Source: a bacterium
GTDB taxonomy: Bacteria; Auribacterota; Auribacteria; Auribacterales; Auribacteraceae
Assembly (NCBI GenBank): GCA_021161885.1
Contig: JAGGZS010000334.1
Location: 1 to 7,075 of the forward strand
Length of the DNA stretch: 7,075 nucleotides
Direction of reading: 5' to 3'
Of the stretch, positions 1 through 6,854 are shown one piece after another. The translations under genes and the position numbers were made by a program. Below the pieces are notes generated by a model, which saw only the letters and a list, made by a program, of their open reading frames with translations, had not been told where the DNA came from and ran no database searches. Within the stretch, counting starts at the first letter, position 1; each line of letters opens with the position of its first letter.

Positions 1-84
1 ATATTATATTTGCCTCATATAACTAATACGTTTTTTCAACTAATATGTCCGGTTTATTTGATCTATGCAGCCAAGGGTTTTGTA
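1..84. other. Left-edge region and ftsH leader
   Basis: This stretch lies before the preferred ftsH start. The ftsH frame stays open to the left edge and could begin at a TTG at position 10, but the extra 25 residues do not resemble an FtsH N terminus and no ribosome binding site precedes that TTG. The other two forward frames close early, with TAA at 20-22 and TAA at 24-26, so an upstream gene on the same strand could end at either. The residues before the first of these stops (YYICLI) loosely recall the end of a hypoxanthine phosphoribosyltransferase, a common ftsH neighbour, but six residues cannot establish this. No convincing promoter is visible. Confidence 0.3.
73..77 (+). promoter_or_regulatory. 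Ribosome binding site of ftsH (decides the start)
   Basis: The AAGGG at 73-77 lies seven bases before the ATG at 85. It supports that ATG rather than the upstream TTG at position 10 as the ftsH start. Starting at 85 also places a short, positively charged cytoplasmic tail ahead of the first membrane segment, as is usual in FtsH. Confidence 0.7.
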
Positions 85-1923
85 ATGAGATTAAAAAATG
101 ATTATAATCATAGTTTTCGCCGATATAACCGTAATATAAAGCGGTGGATGTTTGTATGGGGAAGTGTCATTGTATTCTGCATTATTTTTGTAAGGCTCTG
201 GAACACCCAGAAACTGCATACCAATCGACCTTCGTATACGCAATTTTATAAAGAGGCGGTAGCCGGTAAAGTTGACAGGGCCCTGCTTGTCGGGCGAAGA
301 CTAAAAGGCGCTTATATATCGTCTTATAAAGACGGGATGAACTTTGATTTACTCATACCCATAGAAGACCAATCCGTTTTTGCGGTATTGCGAAAAAATG
401 TGCCGGATTTCAGGGTACGGCATTCAGTTGTTGTTTTCTCAAGCATTCTGCTTACTTTAGTTCCGGTTTTCCTGTGCATTATTGTTATGTGGGTGTTTCT
501 GTCTTATCATTTTAAAGGTTCATCAGGCATACCTTTGAAACATTTTTCCAAAAGCAGGGCAAAACGAATGAACAGTAAAACAAAAGTTACTTTTAATGAT
601 ATAGCCGGTATTGAAGAAGCGAAAGAAGAATTAAGAGAGATAATCGAGTTTTTAATTAATCCGGCAAAATTTCAGAAACTAGGTGGACGAATTCCAAAAG
701 GGGTTATACTTATGGGCGCTCCCGGTACGGGCAAAACATTACTCGCAAAAGCCATTGCCGGTGAAGCAAATGTGCCTTTTTTCAGTATAAGCGGATCTGA
801 TTTTGTAGAGCTTTATGTGGGTATAGGCGCTTCAAGAGTCAGGGATTTATTTAAACGGGCTAAAAAAAATGCCCCGTGTATTGTTTTCCTTGATGAAATA
901 GACGCAGTCGGACGCTCGCGTACGGATAGTTTAAACGCGGCTAATGATGAACGTGAACATACCCTTAACGCTCTGCTTGTTGAAATGGACGGGTTTACTA
1001 CTGAACAAAGCGTTATTATTATTGCAGCGACTAATCGCCCTGATGTCTTAGACCCCGCTTTGCTTCGTCCGGGAAGATTCGACAGGCAGGTCGTTCTGGA
1101 TTTACCCGACTTACACGAACGGCTGGGGATTTTGAAGGTTCATACAAAAAAAATTGTTTTATCAAATGACGTGGAACTTGAGAAAATAGCCAGAGTTTCC
1201 GCCGGATTTTCAGGCGCGGATTTGGCGAATCTTGTTAATGAAGCCGCACTGCTTGCCGTGCGTAACAACAGTAACGCGGTTGGTATGGCTGAGCTTGAAG
1301 AATCCCGCGATAAAGTTAAGTGGGGCAGGGAACGCAAAACAAGAGTACTCGCTAATGAAGGCCGTAAAATTAACGCTTACCATGAAGCTGGGCATGCTCT
1401 TGTGCTGTATCTTGAAAATCCTCGTAAACTTTATAAAGTAAGTATTATTCCACGCGGTTCGGCTTATTTAGGCGCTACAATGCAGCTGCCTCAAAACGAG
1501 ACTTTAAATAAAACAAAAAAACAGATTTTTCAGGAAATAACCTGTTTGATGGCAGGTAGAGCCGCTGAAGAGATTGTGTTTAACGATGTATCCACAGGAG
1601 CAGGCAATGATATTCAAAATGCCACAAGATTAGCCCGTTTTATGGTCTGCCAATGGGGAATGAGCGAGACAATAGGACCTATACAATATGACTTTAATGA
1701 CGATGCAGCTGTAAGTAATAATATGGTTTTCAGCGATTTGACAGTGCAGAAAATTGATAATGAAATCAAAAAGATAATAGATTTGTGTTATCAGAACGCC
1801 AAAGATATAATTGGCAAAAATAAAGATGTTTTAACTCAAATAGCCGACAGCTTGTTTGAAAAAGAAGTTCTTGGCGCCGAAGAAATAGGGAAAATTGTAA
1901 ACTCTATAAGTTCAGCACAGTAA
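85..1923 (+). CDS. ftsH: ATP-dependent zinc metalloprotease FtsH
   Basis: FtsH is a hexameric inner-membrane AAA+ protease that extracts and degrades damaged membrane proteins and some short-lived soluble regulators. From the ATG at 85 the product is 612 residues, normal for the family. Residues about 21-39 and 115-139 are membrane segments flanking a short extracytoplasmic domain. The ATPase has Walker A GAPGTGKT at 211-218, Walker B ending in D270-E271, and a second region of homology with arginine fingers R328 and R331. The protease domain has the zinc motif HEAGH at 433-437 and the likely third zinc ligand D509 in GNDIQNAT. The pore loop reads Y-V-G at 244-246 where most bacterial FtsH have F-V-G; the aromatic is kept, and the mitochondrial i-AAA protease Yme1 also has Y. 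The FLGR-like segment common near the C terminus is not evident. All catalytic residues are present, so it is probably active. folP follows 14 bases later. Confidence 0.97.
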   Translation: MRLKNDYNHSFRRYNRNIKRWMFVWGSVIVFCIIFVRLWNTQKLHTNRPSYTQFYKEAVAGKVDRALLVGRRLKGAYISSYKDGMNFDLLIPIEDQSVFAVLRKNVPDFRVRHSVVVFSSILLTLVPVFLCIIVMWVFLSYHFKGSSGIPLKHFSKSRAKRMNSKTKVTFNDIAGIEEAKEELREIIEFLINPAKFQKLGGRIPKGVILMGAPGTGKTLLAKAIAGEANVPFFSISGSDFVELYVGIGASRVRDLFKRAKKNAPCIVFLDEIDAVGRSRTDSLNAANDEREHTLNALLVEMDGFTTEQSVIIIAATNRPDVLDPALLRPGRFDRQVVLDLPDLHERLGILKVHTKKIVLSNDVELEKIARVSAGFSGADLANLVNEAALLAVRNNSNAVGMAELEESRDKVKWGRERKTRVLANEGRKINAYHEAGHALVLYLENPRKLYKVSIIPRGSAYLGATMQLPQNETLNKTKKQIFQEITCLMAGRAAEEIVFNDVSTGAGNDIQNATRLARFMVCQWGMSETIGPIQYDFNDDAAVSNNMVFSDLTVQKIDNEIKKIIDLCYQNAKDIIGKNKDVLTQIADSLFEKEVLGAEEIGKIVNSISSAQ

Positions 1924-1937
1924 AGGAATGTTAACAG

Positions 1938-2777
1938 ATGATACCCATAGAATATGATAAAACTCTGTTAATGGGTATATTGAATATTACCCCTGATTCC
2001 TTTTATGACGGCGGTAAATATTATTCAATCGACAAAGCCTTAAAACATGCCCACAATATGATTGAAGCCGGAGTTGATATAATAGACGTTGGCGGTGAAT
2101 CATCAAGACCAGGCTCAGCGGCAATAGACGCCCAGACCGAATGCGGCAGGGTTTTACCGGTCATTAAAGAATTGGTTAAATTCAAAAATGTCCTTATTTC
2201 TATTGATACGACAAAAGCTCAAGTCGCGGATAAAGCTTTATCCGCCGGGGCGCATATTATAAACGATATATCGGCCTTGCGCTTTGATCCTAATATGGTA
2301 AAGATTGTAAGGCAAACGGGGGCTTATGTTATACTTATGCATATGCAGGGAACTCCGGCTGCAATGCAGGTTAATCCGTGTTATAAAAAAAATATAATTG
2401 ACGAAATCAACGGTTTTTTTAAAGAACGCATTGATTTTTCTGTATCAAACGGTATAGAAAAGAGTAAGATTATTCTTGACCCTGGAATAGGGTTTGGTAA
2501 AAATTTAGGGCATAATCTTGATATAATATATAGATGCGGGGAATTTAAAAAGTTGGGGCCGCCTGTTTTATTAGGTCCTTCAAATAAACGATATATAGGC
2601 GAGATACTCGAGGATAGAGATTCGCCTAATAACCGTGTTTTCGGAACAGCCGCTGCCGTGGCATACGCAATGACGCAGGGCATAAATATTTTTAGAGTGC
2701 ATAACGTAGAGGAAATGAAAACAGTAATAAAAACAACAGGGGCGTTTTTAAAAAGGGAAAAAACGGTAAAATTATAA
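1938..2777 (+). CDS. folP: Dihydropteroate synthase
   Basis: FolP condenses 6-hydroxymethyl-7,8-dihydropterin pyrophosphate with p-aminobenzoate to give dihydropteroate in folate synthesis; sulfonamides target it. The 279-residue product is a full-length cytoplasmic TIM barrel. Family motifs occur in order: GILNITPDSF (N16 is the expected metal/pyrophosphate ligand), DVGGESSRPGS, SIDTTKAQVA, INDISAL, LMHMQGTP, DPGIGFGK (D181 is the expected pterin-binding Asp), GPSNKRYIG and a terminal R253-V-H255 that should bind pyrophosphate. The usual S-R-K motif reads S-N-K at 215-217: the pterin-contacting lysine is kept but the arginine is Asn. RVH is followed by Asn rather than the common Asp. An AAAGGA at 1922-1927, overlapping the ftsH stop, lies ten bases before the ATG. 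The gene abuts cdaA with no spacer. A perfect 20-bp palindrome lies inside it. Confidence 0.96.
   Translation: MIPIEYDKTLLMGILNITPDSFYDGGKYYSIDKALKHAHNMIEAGVDIIDVGGESSRPGSAAIDAQTECGRVLPVIKELVKFKNVLISIDTTKAQVADKALSAGAHIINDISALRFDPNMVKIVRQTGAYVILMHMQGTPAAMQVNPCYKKNIIDEINGFFKERIDFSVSNGIEKSKIILDPGIGFGKNLGHNLDIIYRCGEFKKLGPPVLLGPSNKRYIGEILEDRDSPNNRVFGTAAAVAYAMTQGINIFRVHNVEEMKTVIKTTGAFLKREKTVKL
2226..2245. repeat. Perfect 20-bp palindrome inside folP
   Basis: GCGGATAAAGCTTTATCCGC reads the same on both strands with no mismatch. It encodes A-D-K-A-L-S-A (97-103) of FolP, a helix in a moderately conserved region. In RNA it could fold as an 8-bp stem with an AGCT tetraloop. As DNA it could bind a dimeric protein, but nothing in the window shows this. 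No second copy was seen. The palindrome is certain; its function is not. Confidence 0.6.
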
Positions 2778-3557
2778 ATGGACGTAATATACGAGTTTTT
2801 ATATAACTTTATCAGAGATAACTGGAAAGCGGTTATTGAAATAATGATACTGACGATGTTCGTCTATTATATACTGCTTTTCATAAAAGGAACACGTGCT
2901 GTTCAGGTACTTAAGGGCGTGTTTCTGCTTATTATACTTTTTATGGTTTCCCAGAAACTTGACCTGGTTGTGTTAAACTGGCTTCTTACTATGTTTATGC
3001 CTATCGCTATTATATCGTTAATAATTATTTTTCAGCCGGAATTAAGGCGCGGTCTTGCGCGGTTGGGCAGAAATCCTTTTTTTATCTCGTTAAGCGAAGA
3101 TAAACAAATTCCCGAGATAGTAGCCGATGCAGTGATGACGTTATCCGAAAAAAAAATAGGAGCCATTATTGTATTTGAACAGGAAATAGGTTTGAAAAAT
3201 TATATAAACACGGGCATTATTCTTGACGCTCTCATAACTAAAGAGCTTATTATATCCATTTTTATGCCCTCCAGCCCTTTGCATGACGGGGCAGTTATAA
3301 TAGAACGGGACAGGTTGTCGGCGTCATCATGTTTACTGCCGTTGTCCCAGTATCATCAGTTAAGTAAGTCGTTAGGCACAAGGCACAGAGCTTCCGTGGG
3401 GCTGAGCGAGGAAACGGACGCTTTAATAATCGTTATATCTGAGGAAACAGGAACGGTCTCTATCGCGGAAAACGGCAACATTATCCGCGATGTGGGAGCC
3501 GCGAGAATAAAAGAAAAGTTAAGGACTATATATAACCCCTCACAAAAAAGTATGTAA
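2778..3557 (+). CDS. cdaA: Membrane diadenylate cyclase (c-di-AMP synthase)
   Basis: CdaA joins two ATP molecules into cyclic di-AMP, a second messenger that controls potassium and osmolyte transport and cell-wall homeostasis in many bacteria. The 259-residue product is close to the family length (about 270). Three membrane segments are visible at about 18-36, 44-57 and 68-85, followed by the conserved FQPELRRGLARLGR linker and a cytoplasmic DAC domain. The two signature motifs are intact: D170-G-A in SPLHDGAVII and R202-H-R in GTRHRASVGLSEE, so catalysis is expected. The ATG begins on the base after the folP TAA. The only purine-rich stretch (AAGGGA, 2753-2758) is 19 bases away, too far to be a normal ribosome binding site, so translation probably depends on coupling to folP. 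The next gene encodes the usual partner, CdaR. In Firmicutes glmM would follow; it is absent here. Also known as dacA or ybbP. Confidence 0.95.
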   Translation: MDVIYEFLYNFIRDNWKAVIEIMILTMFVYYILLFIKGTRAVQVLKGVFLLIILFMVSQKLDLVVLNWLLTMFMPIAIISLIIIFQPELRRGLARLGRNPFFISLSEDKQIPEIVADAVMTLSEKKIGAIIVFEQEIGLKNYINTGIILDALITKELIISIFMPSSPLHDGAVIIERDRLSASSCLLPLSQYHQLSKSLGTRHRASVGLSEETDALIIVISEETGTVSIAENGNIIRDVGAARIKEKLRTIYNPSQKSM

Positions 3558-3563
3558 GCTGGT

Positions 3564-4505
3564 ATGAATAAAAAAATTAAAAATTTTATACTGAAAATTA
3601 TAGCGGTTTTTTGCTCCATCGCTGTATGGATGTATATATCCGATATTGTAAGCGAAACAAAAACTTTTAAAGTCCCTTTAGATTTAATGCATTATAAGGA
3701 TATGATAATTTTAAGCCAGAGTGTGGAGTTTATTAATGTTACTGTTAAAGGGCCTTCAGGAATTATATCTAATTTATCTATGCAGGATATAAAAGTGGAA
3801 AAAGATATTCGCGATGTAACTGAACCGGGCAATATTATTATACCTGTGCAGGATATAACCGTTATAGTGCCTAACCATGTAGCTATTGAACGAATATTTC
3901 CAAGACGGGTAACGTTAAATATCGATAAAATTATTGAAAAATATTTTGAGGTGAATGCTGTAATCCGCGGAAAACCGGCAAATGGATATGTCTATACTGG
4001 CAAATATGTTGTCAACCCCCAGAAAGTTTTGCTTAAAGGACCGGAACAAAAATTAAAGAATTTAGAGGAAGTCAATACCCAGCCTATTAATATAGAGGGT
4101 CTTGTTGAAAGTAAAAAATTCGCCAGAGTTTATCTTCAGGAATTTGTGCCTGAAATGTTTTTAAACAAGGATAAATACGTGCAAGTGTGGGTGCAGATAA
4201 ATGAGGAAACTTCAGAACGGACAATCTCTAATATTCCCATTGGAATATTACAGCCTGTCAAATCTCCTTTTAACGTGATTATTGAAGAAACAGAAGCTGA
4301 AGTGAAATTGGTCGGCAAACGTGAAATTTTAGATACTTTAAATGTTCAGGAAATAAATATTTTTTTGGATATACAGAACTTAGATGCCGGAGTATATCAA
4401 TTACCGTTAGCATATAGAATTCCGGACAGGCTGCTTCTTGACGGTCTTAAAGTTAAAAGCATAACCCCGTCAAGTATTGAAGTTACCATAGAAGCTAAAC
4501 CATAA
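3564..4505 (+). CDS. cdaR: YbbR-domain protein, probable CdaA regulator
   Basis: CdaR-type proteins are anchored by one N-terminal helix, carry YbbR repeats outside the membrane, and modulate the cyclase CdaA. The 313-residue product has a lysine-rich start, one membrane segment at about 8-26 ending in the VWMYISD motif typical of YbbR proteins, then a beta-rich exterior. I make out about three YbbR-like repeats (roughly 30-118, 122-210 and 215-310), each with a V-x-V-K/L-G-P-like core such as VTVKGPSG, VLLKGPEQ and VKLVGKRE. Bacillus CdaR has four repeats and is longer; shorter forms are common elsewhere. Only six bases separate it from cdaA and no clear ribosome binding site precedes the ATG, suggesting coupled translation. 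The pairing with cdaA is the strongest evidence for its role. Whether it activates or inhibits the cyclase cannot be read from the sequence. A perfect hairpin lies within the gene at 4229-4250. Confidence 0.88.
   Translation: MNKKIKNFILKIIAVFCSIAVWMYISDIVSETKTFKVPLDLMHYKDMIILSQSVEFINVTVKGPSGIISNLSMQDIKVEKDIRDVTEPGNIIIPVQDITVIVPNHVAIERIFPRRVTLNIDKIIEKYFEVNAVIRGKPANGYVYTGKYVVNPQKVLLKGPEQKLKNLEEVNTQPINIEGLVESKKFARVYLQEFVPEMFLNKDKYVQVWVQINEETSERTISNIPIGILQPVKSPFNVIIEETEAEVKLVGKREILDTLNVQEINIFLDIQNLDAGVYQLPLAYRIPDRLLLDGLKVKSITPSSIEVTIEAKP
4229..4250 (+). repeat. Perfect 9-bp stem, 4-base loop inverted repeat in cdaR
   Basis: TAATATTCC (4229-4237) and GGAATATTA (4242-4250) are exact reverse complements around the loop CATT. 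The segment encodes the S-N-I-P-I-G-I-L stretch near the start of the third YbbR-like repeat. No T-run follows, so it is not a standard terminator. It could be an RNA hairpin affecting translation or mRNA stability, or a chance product of AT-rich codons. Confidence 0.55.
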
Positions 4506-4531
4506 GAGCCTTTTTATACTCTATGCTTTAT

Positions 4532-4556
4532 AAAACCCAATTGGTTTTTTGTTTTT
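4532..4556 (+). terminator. Weak possible intrinsic terminator or attenuator
   Basis: AAAACC (4532-4537) can pair with GGTTTT (4543-4548) around the loop CAATT, and the T-rich tract runs to 4556, broken by one G. The stem has only two G-C pairs, and its 3' arm overlaps the T-tract. Termination, if any, would be partial. It could instead be a pause site or simple AT-rich spacer. Confidence 0.25.
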
Positions 4557-4566
4557 ATTTGAACAT

Positions 4567-4571
4567 AGGAG
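4567..4571 (+). promoter_or_regulatory. Ribosome binding site of pdxJ
   Basis: AGGAG lies ten bases before the ATG at 4582. It is the strongest Shine-Dalgarno match in the window and suggests that pdxJ is initiated independently, unlike cdaA and cdaR. Confidence 0.7.
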
Positions 4572-4581
4572 TCTTGGTTAG

Positions 4582-5304
4582 ATGATTAAGTTAGGTGTAA
4601 ATATTGATCATATCGCTACATTGCGTCAGGCGCGCCGCACTTACGAACCCGATCCCGTATGGGGCGCGTCCATAGCCGAATTGGCGGGAGCCGATTGTAT
4701 CACAGTTCATTTACGGGAAGACAGGCGCCATATTCAGGATAGGGATGTAACTCTTTTAAGGCAAACGGTTCAGGTGAAATTAAATCTTGAAATGGGCAAT
4801 TCCCCTCAAATAGTTGATATCGCTTGCGGTGTAAAGCCCGATCAAGTTACTTTAGTGCCTGAAAAAAGGGAGGAAGTTACTACAGAAGGCGGTCTTGATG
4901 TGGTTAATCATTTTGAATCTTTGAAACAATCTGTAAAAAAATTTAAAAAATTAGACATTAAAACCAGTATGTTTATTGATCCGCAAAATGATCAAATAGA
5001 GGCTTCACAGAAAGTAGGGGCTGAGTTTGTGGAGTTTCATACCGGAACATATGCTAACGCCCTGAGCGAAGAAGACGTTGACAATGAATTAAATAAATTA
5101 GTTAGCGTTTGCGAGTTATCCCATAAAATCGGGCTGCGCGTGAACGCCGGACACGGTTTAACTTATAAGAATGTTCAGGCTGTTTGCAAACTGCCTTATC
5201 TTGAAGAACTGAATATCGGGCACAGTATCATAAGCAGGTCGGTTTTTGTGGGGTTATCACAGGCGGTCATGGATATGAAACAAATTCTGGAGAAATACTC
5301 GTGA
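4582..5304 (+). CDS. pdxJ: Pyridoxine 5'-phosphate synthase
   Basis: PdxJ closes the ring of vitamin B6 in the DXP-dependent route, condensing 3-amino-1-hydroxyacetone 1-phosphate with 1-deoxy-D-xylulose 5-phosphate to give pyridoxine 5'-phosphate. The product is a 240-residue cytoplasmic TIM barrel, close to the E. coli length of 243. Motifs run along the whole protein: LGVNIDHIATLRQAR at 4-18, TVHLREDRRHIQDRD at 41-55, KLNLEM, LVPEKREEVTTEGGLD, FIDP, EFHTGTYA, RVNAGHGLTY and NIGHSIISRSVFVGL. H43, E70 and H191 match the catalytic H45, E72 and H193 of E. coli, so it should be active. It follows the 76-base spacer with its own strong ribosome binding site and overlaps nnr by four bases. In many bacteria acpS sits between pdxJ and nnr; it is missing here. 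Its presence implies the DXP-dependent B6 route, so pdxA should exist elsewhere. Confidence 0.97.
   Translation: MIKLGVNIDHIATLRQARRTYEPDPVWGASIAELAGADCITVHLREDRRHIQDRDVTLLRQTVQVKLNLEMGNSPQIVDIACGVKPDQVTLVPEKREEVTTEGGLDVVNHFESLKQSVKKFKKLDIKTSMFIDPQNDQIEASQKVGAEFVEFHTGTYANALSEEDVDNELNKLVSVCELSHKIGLRVNAGHGLTYKNVQAVCKLPYLEELNIGHSIISRSVFVGLSQAVMDMKQILEKYS
5289..5292 (+). promoter_or_regulatory. Ribosome binding site supporting the GTG start of nnr
   Basis: GGAG inside the last codons of pdxJ lies eight bases before the GTG at 5301. It supports GTG as the start and the GTGA stop/start overlap with pdxJ as real. Confidence 0.6.
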
Positions 5305-6854
5305 AAATCGTAACTTCCGATCAAATGGCAAATATTGATAAATACGCCATTGAAAAAATGGATGTTTCCGGCGAACAGTTAATGGAAACCGCGGGCAGAA
5401 TTGCCGCTGACGCGGCGGTATCTTTTCTCGCCAAGAAATCGGGCAGAAGCAAAGTCGTTGTATTCTCGGGCAAAGGAAACAACGGAGGTGATTCTTTTGT
5501 TGCCGCGAGATACCTTATGGAACATAATATCGACACAAAAGTTCTTCTTCTTTATGAACCTGATTGTTTTAAGGGAGACGTCGCTTTAAATTTTAAACGG
5601 CTTGCCGGGTTATATCCTCAAACATTAATTCATGCCGAATCATTAGAAAAATTGCTTGCGTGCAAAAAAGTTGTTGAGGACGCTCATTTACTGGTTGACG
5701 GCATTTTCGGGACTGGCATTAAAGGAGTCCCCAAAGGACATTGCGCTGAGGCGATTTTTTTTATTAACGGATTTGATAAACCAGTTCTCTCCATTGATAT
5801 TCCTTCGGGCGTGAACGGAACTTCCGGCGTTGTTGAAAAAATGGCTGTTAAGGCTGACTGCACAGTTACATTCGGATTGCCTAAAAGGGGACTTTTGTTT
5901 AACGACGGCCCGAAATATACTGGGAAATTAAAGGTTGTTGATATTGGGTTGCCAGAGGAAGCTGTACGGCAGATTGAAACGGATTTATTTTATCTTCAAT
6001 TTAAAGACTTAAAAAAAATGTTTCCTAAACGTGAACCTGATTCACATAAAATGACTTTTGGGCATCTTTTTGTCGCAGCCGGGTCTTTAGGATTAACCGG
6101 AGCGGGAATGTTAGCCTGTGAGACAGCTTTAAGGGCAGGATGCGGTATGGTGAGCCTCGGATGCGCAGAGAGCTTGAACTTTATTTTTGAAACCGCGCTT
6201 CGGGAAATAATCACTATCCCTTTGCCGGAAACAGACAGCTGCACTATCGATAAAAACGCTGTCGCTAAAATTTTAGCCGTAACAAAAGATCGTAACTGCA
6301 AAGCGATACTTCTTGGACCCGGTCTTGGCAGGCATCAGCGGACTACGGAATTAGTTATTGATATAATAAGGCGCAGCCCGTGCCCGCTTATCATAGATGC
6401 CGACGCTTTAAACGCTTTAGCGGAATGTAAACTTAATGTTTTAGTTCAAGCATCGATACCTATTATAATAACTCCGCATCCGGGCGAGTTATCGCGGCTG
6501 CTTGGGGTATCTACGAAAAAAATTCAGTCTGATAGATATAAGTATGTAAAATCAGCATCGAAAAAATTCAATGTAATCACTGTCCTTAAAGGCAAATATA
6601 CGTTGGTATCCGTACCCGGCTCATTTACATATTTAAATCCGACCGGTAATTCAGGATTGGCAACCGCCGGTTCCGGCGATGTGCTTGCCGGAATGATAGG
6701 TTCTTTTTTAGCGCAGGGAATGAGCCAGGCAGATGCGGCTTGCTGCGGGGTTTATCTGCACGGCAAAACCGCTGATTATATAGCTCGGTTCCGCGGTGAA
6801 CGCTCGTTAATAGCTTCTGATTTAATTAAATATTTGCCGGATATTTTAAGATGA
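5301..6854 (+). CDS. nnr: Bifunctional NAD(P)HX epimerase / ADP-dependent dehydratase
   Basis: This enzyme repairs NADHX and NADPHX, hydrated forms of NAD(P)H made by heat or by side reactions of GAPDH. The N-terminal domain interconverts the R and S epimers; the C-terminal domain dehydrates the S form using ADP or ATP. The 517-residue product matches the length of E. coli YjeF (NnrDE, 515). The YjeF-N domain (about 1-215) shows SGKGNNGGD at 56-64, VDGIFGTGIKG from 132 and SIDIPSGVNG around D166. The ribokinase-like C domain (about 230-517) shows HKMTFGHLFVAAGS, GPGLG at 339-343, DADALNAL at 366-373, TPHPGE at 391-396 and ATAGSGDVLAG with the expected catalytic D460. Some positions differ mildly from common forms (HKM for HKG, TAGSGD for TGGSGD), which I regard as normal variation. 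It starts with GTG in a four-base overlap with pdxJ and ends in an ATGA overlap with the next gene, so it is firmly inside the operon. Confidence 0.95.
   Translation: MKIVTSDQMANIDKYAIEKMDVSGEQLMETAGRIAADAAVSFLAKKSGRSKVVVFSGKGNNGGDSFVAARYLMEHNIDTKVLLLYEPDCFKGDVALNFKRLAGLYPQTLIHAESLEKLLACKKVVEDAHLLVDGIFGTGIKGVPKGHCAEAIFFINGFDKPVLSIDIPSGVNGTSGVVEKMAVKADCTVTFGLPKRGLLFNDGPKYTGKLKVVDIGLPEEAVRQIETDLFYLQFKDLKKMFPKREPDSHKMTFGHLFVAAGSLGLTGAGMLACETALRAGCGMVSLGCAESLNFIFETALREIITIPLPETDSCTIDKNAVAKILAVTKDRNCKAILLGPGLGRHQRTTELVIDIIRRSPCPLIIDADALNALAECKLNVLVQASIPIIITPHPGELSRLLGVSTKKIQSDRYKYVKSASKKFNVITVLKGKYTLVSVPGSFTYLNPTGNSGLATAGSGDVLAGMIGSFLAQGMSQADAACCGVYLHGKTADYIARFRGERSLIASDLIKYLPDILR

Larger units (their letters stand above)
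4506..4581 (+). other. Intergenic spacer before pdxJ
   Basis: This 76-base gap is the longest non-coding stretch in the window and separates the c-di-AMP pair from pdxJ-nnr. It contains a weak hairpin with a T-rich tail (4532-4556) and the pdxJ ribosome binding site (4567-4571). A TATACT at 4515-4520 resembles a -10 box, but no matching -35 box lies 16-18 bases upstream, so I do not call a promoter. No riboswitch-like fold was recognised. Confidence 0.5.

Noticed and set aside
2..22. Possible C terminus of hypoxanthine phosphoribosyltransferase
   Set aside because: Only six residues are visible, the match is loose, and another stop in a different frame is equally plausible.
10..84. FtsH N-terminal extension of 25 residues from a TTG start
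   Set aside because: There is no ribosome binding site before the TTG, the residues do not resemble an FtsH N terminus, and the ATG at 85 has AAGGG seven bases upstream.
2381..2683. Minus-strand open frame of about 100 codons opposite folP
   Set aside because: It mirrors conserved folP codons, shows no family motif, and lies in a cluster where every convincing gene is on the + strand.
4515..4520. TATACT as a -10 promoter box upstream of pdxJ
   Set aside because: No -35-like hexamer occurs at 16-18 bases upstream, and such hexamers are expected by chance in AT-rich spacer.
4629..4636. GGCGCGCC eight-base palindrome in pdxJ
   Set aside because: It encodes the conserved Q-A-R-R residues, and an eight-base palindrome is expected by chance in a window of this size.
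5996..6301. Minus-strand open frame of about 100 codons opposite nnr
   Set aside because: It lies wholly opposite a strongly conserved coding region, and its translation shows no recognisable motif. It is a shadow frame.
6665..6680. Short GCCGG/CCGGC inverted repeat in nnr
   Set aside because: It is five bases per arm, arises from Gly/Ala/Ser codons of the conserved TAGSGD motif, and the loop is too small for a stable hairpin.
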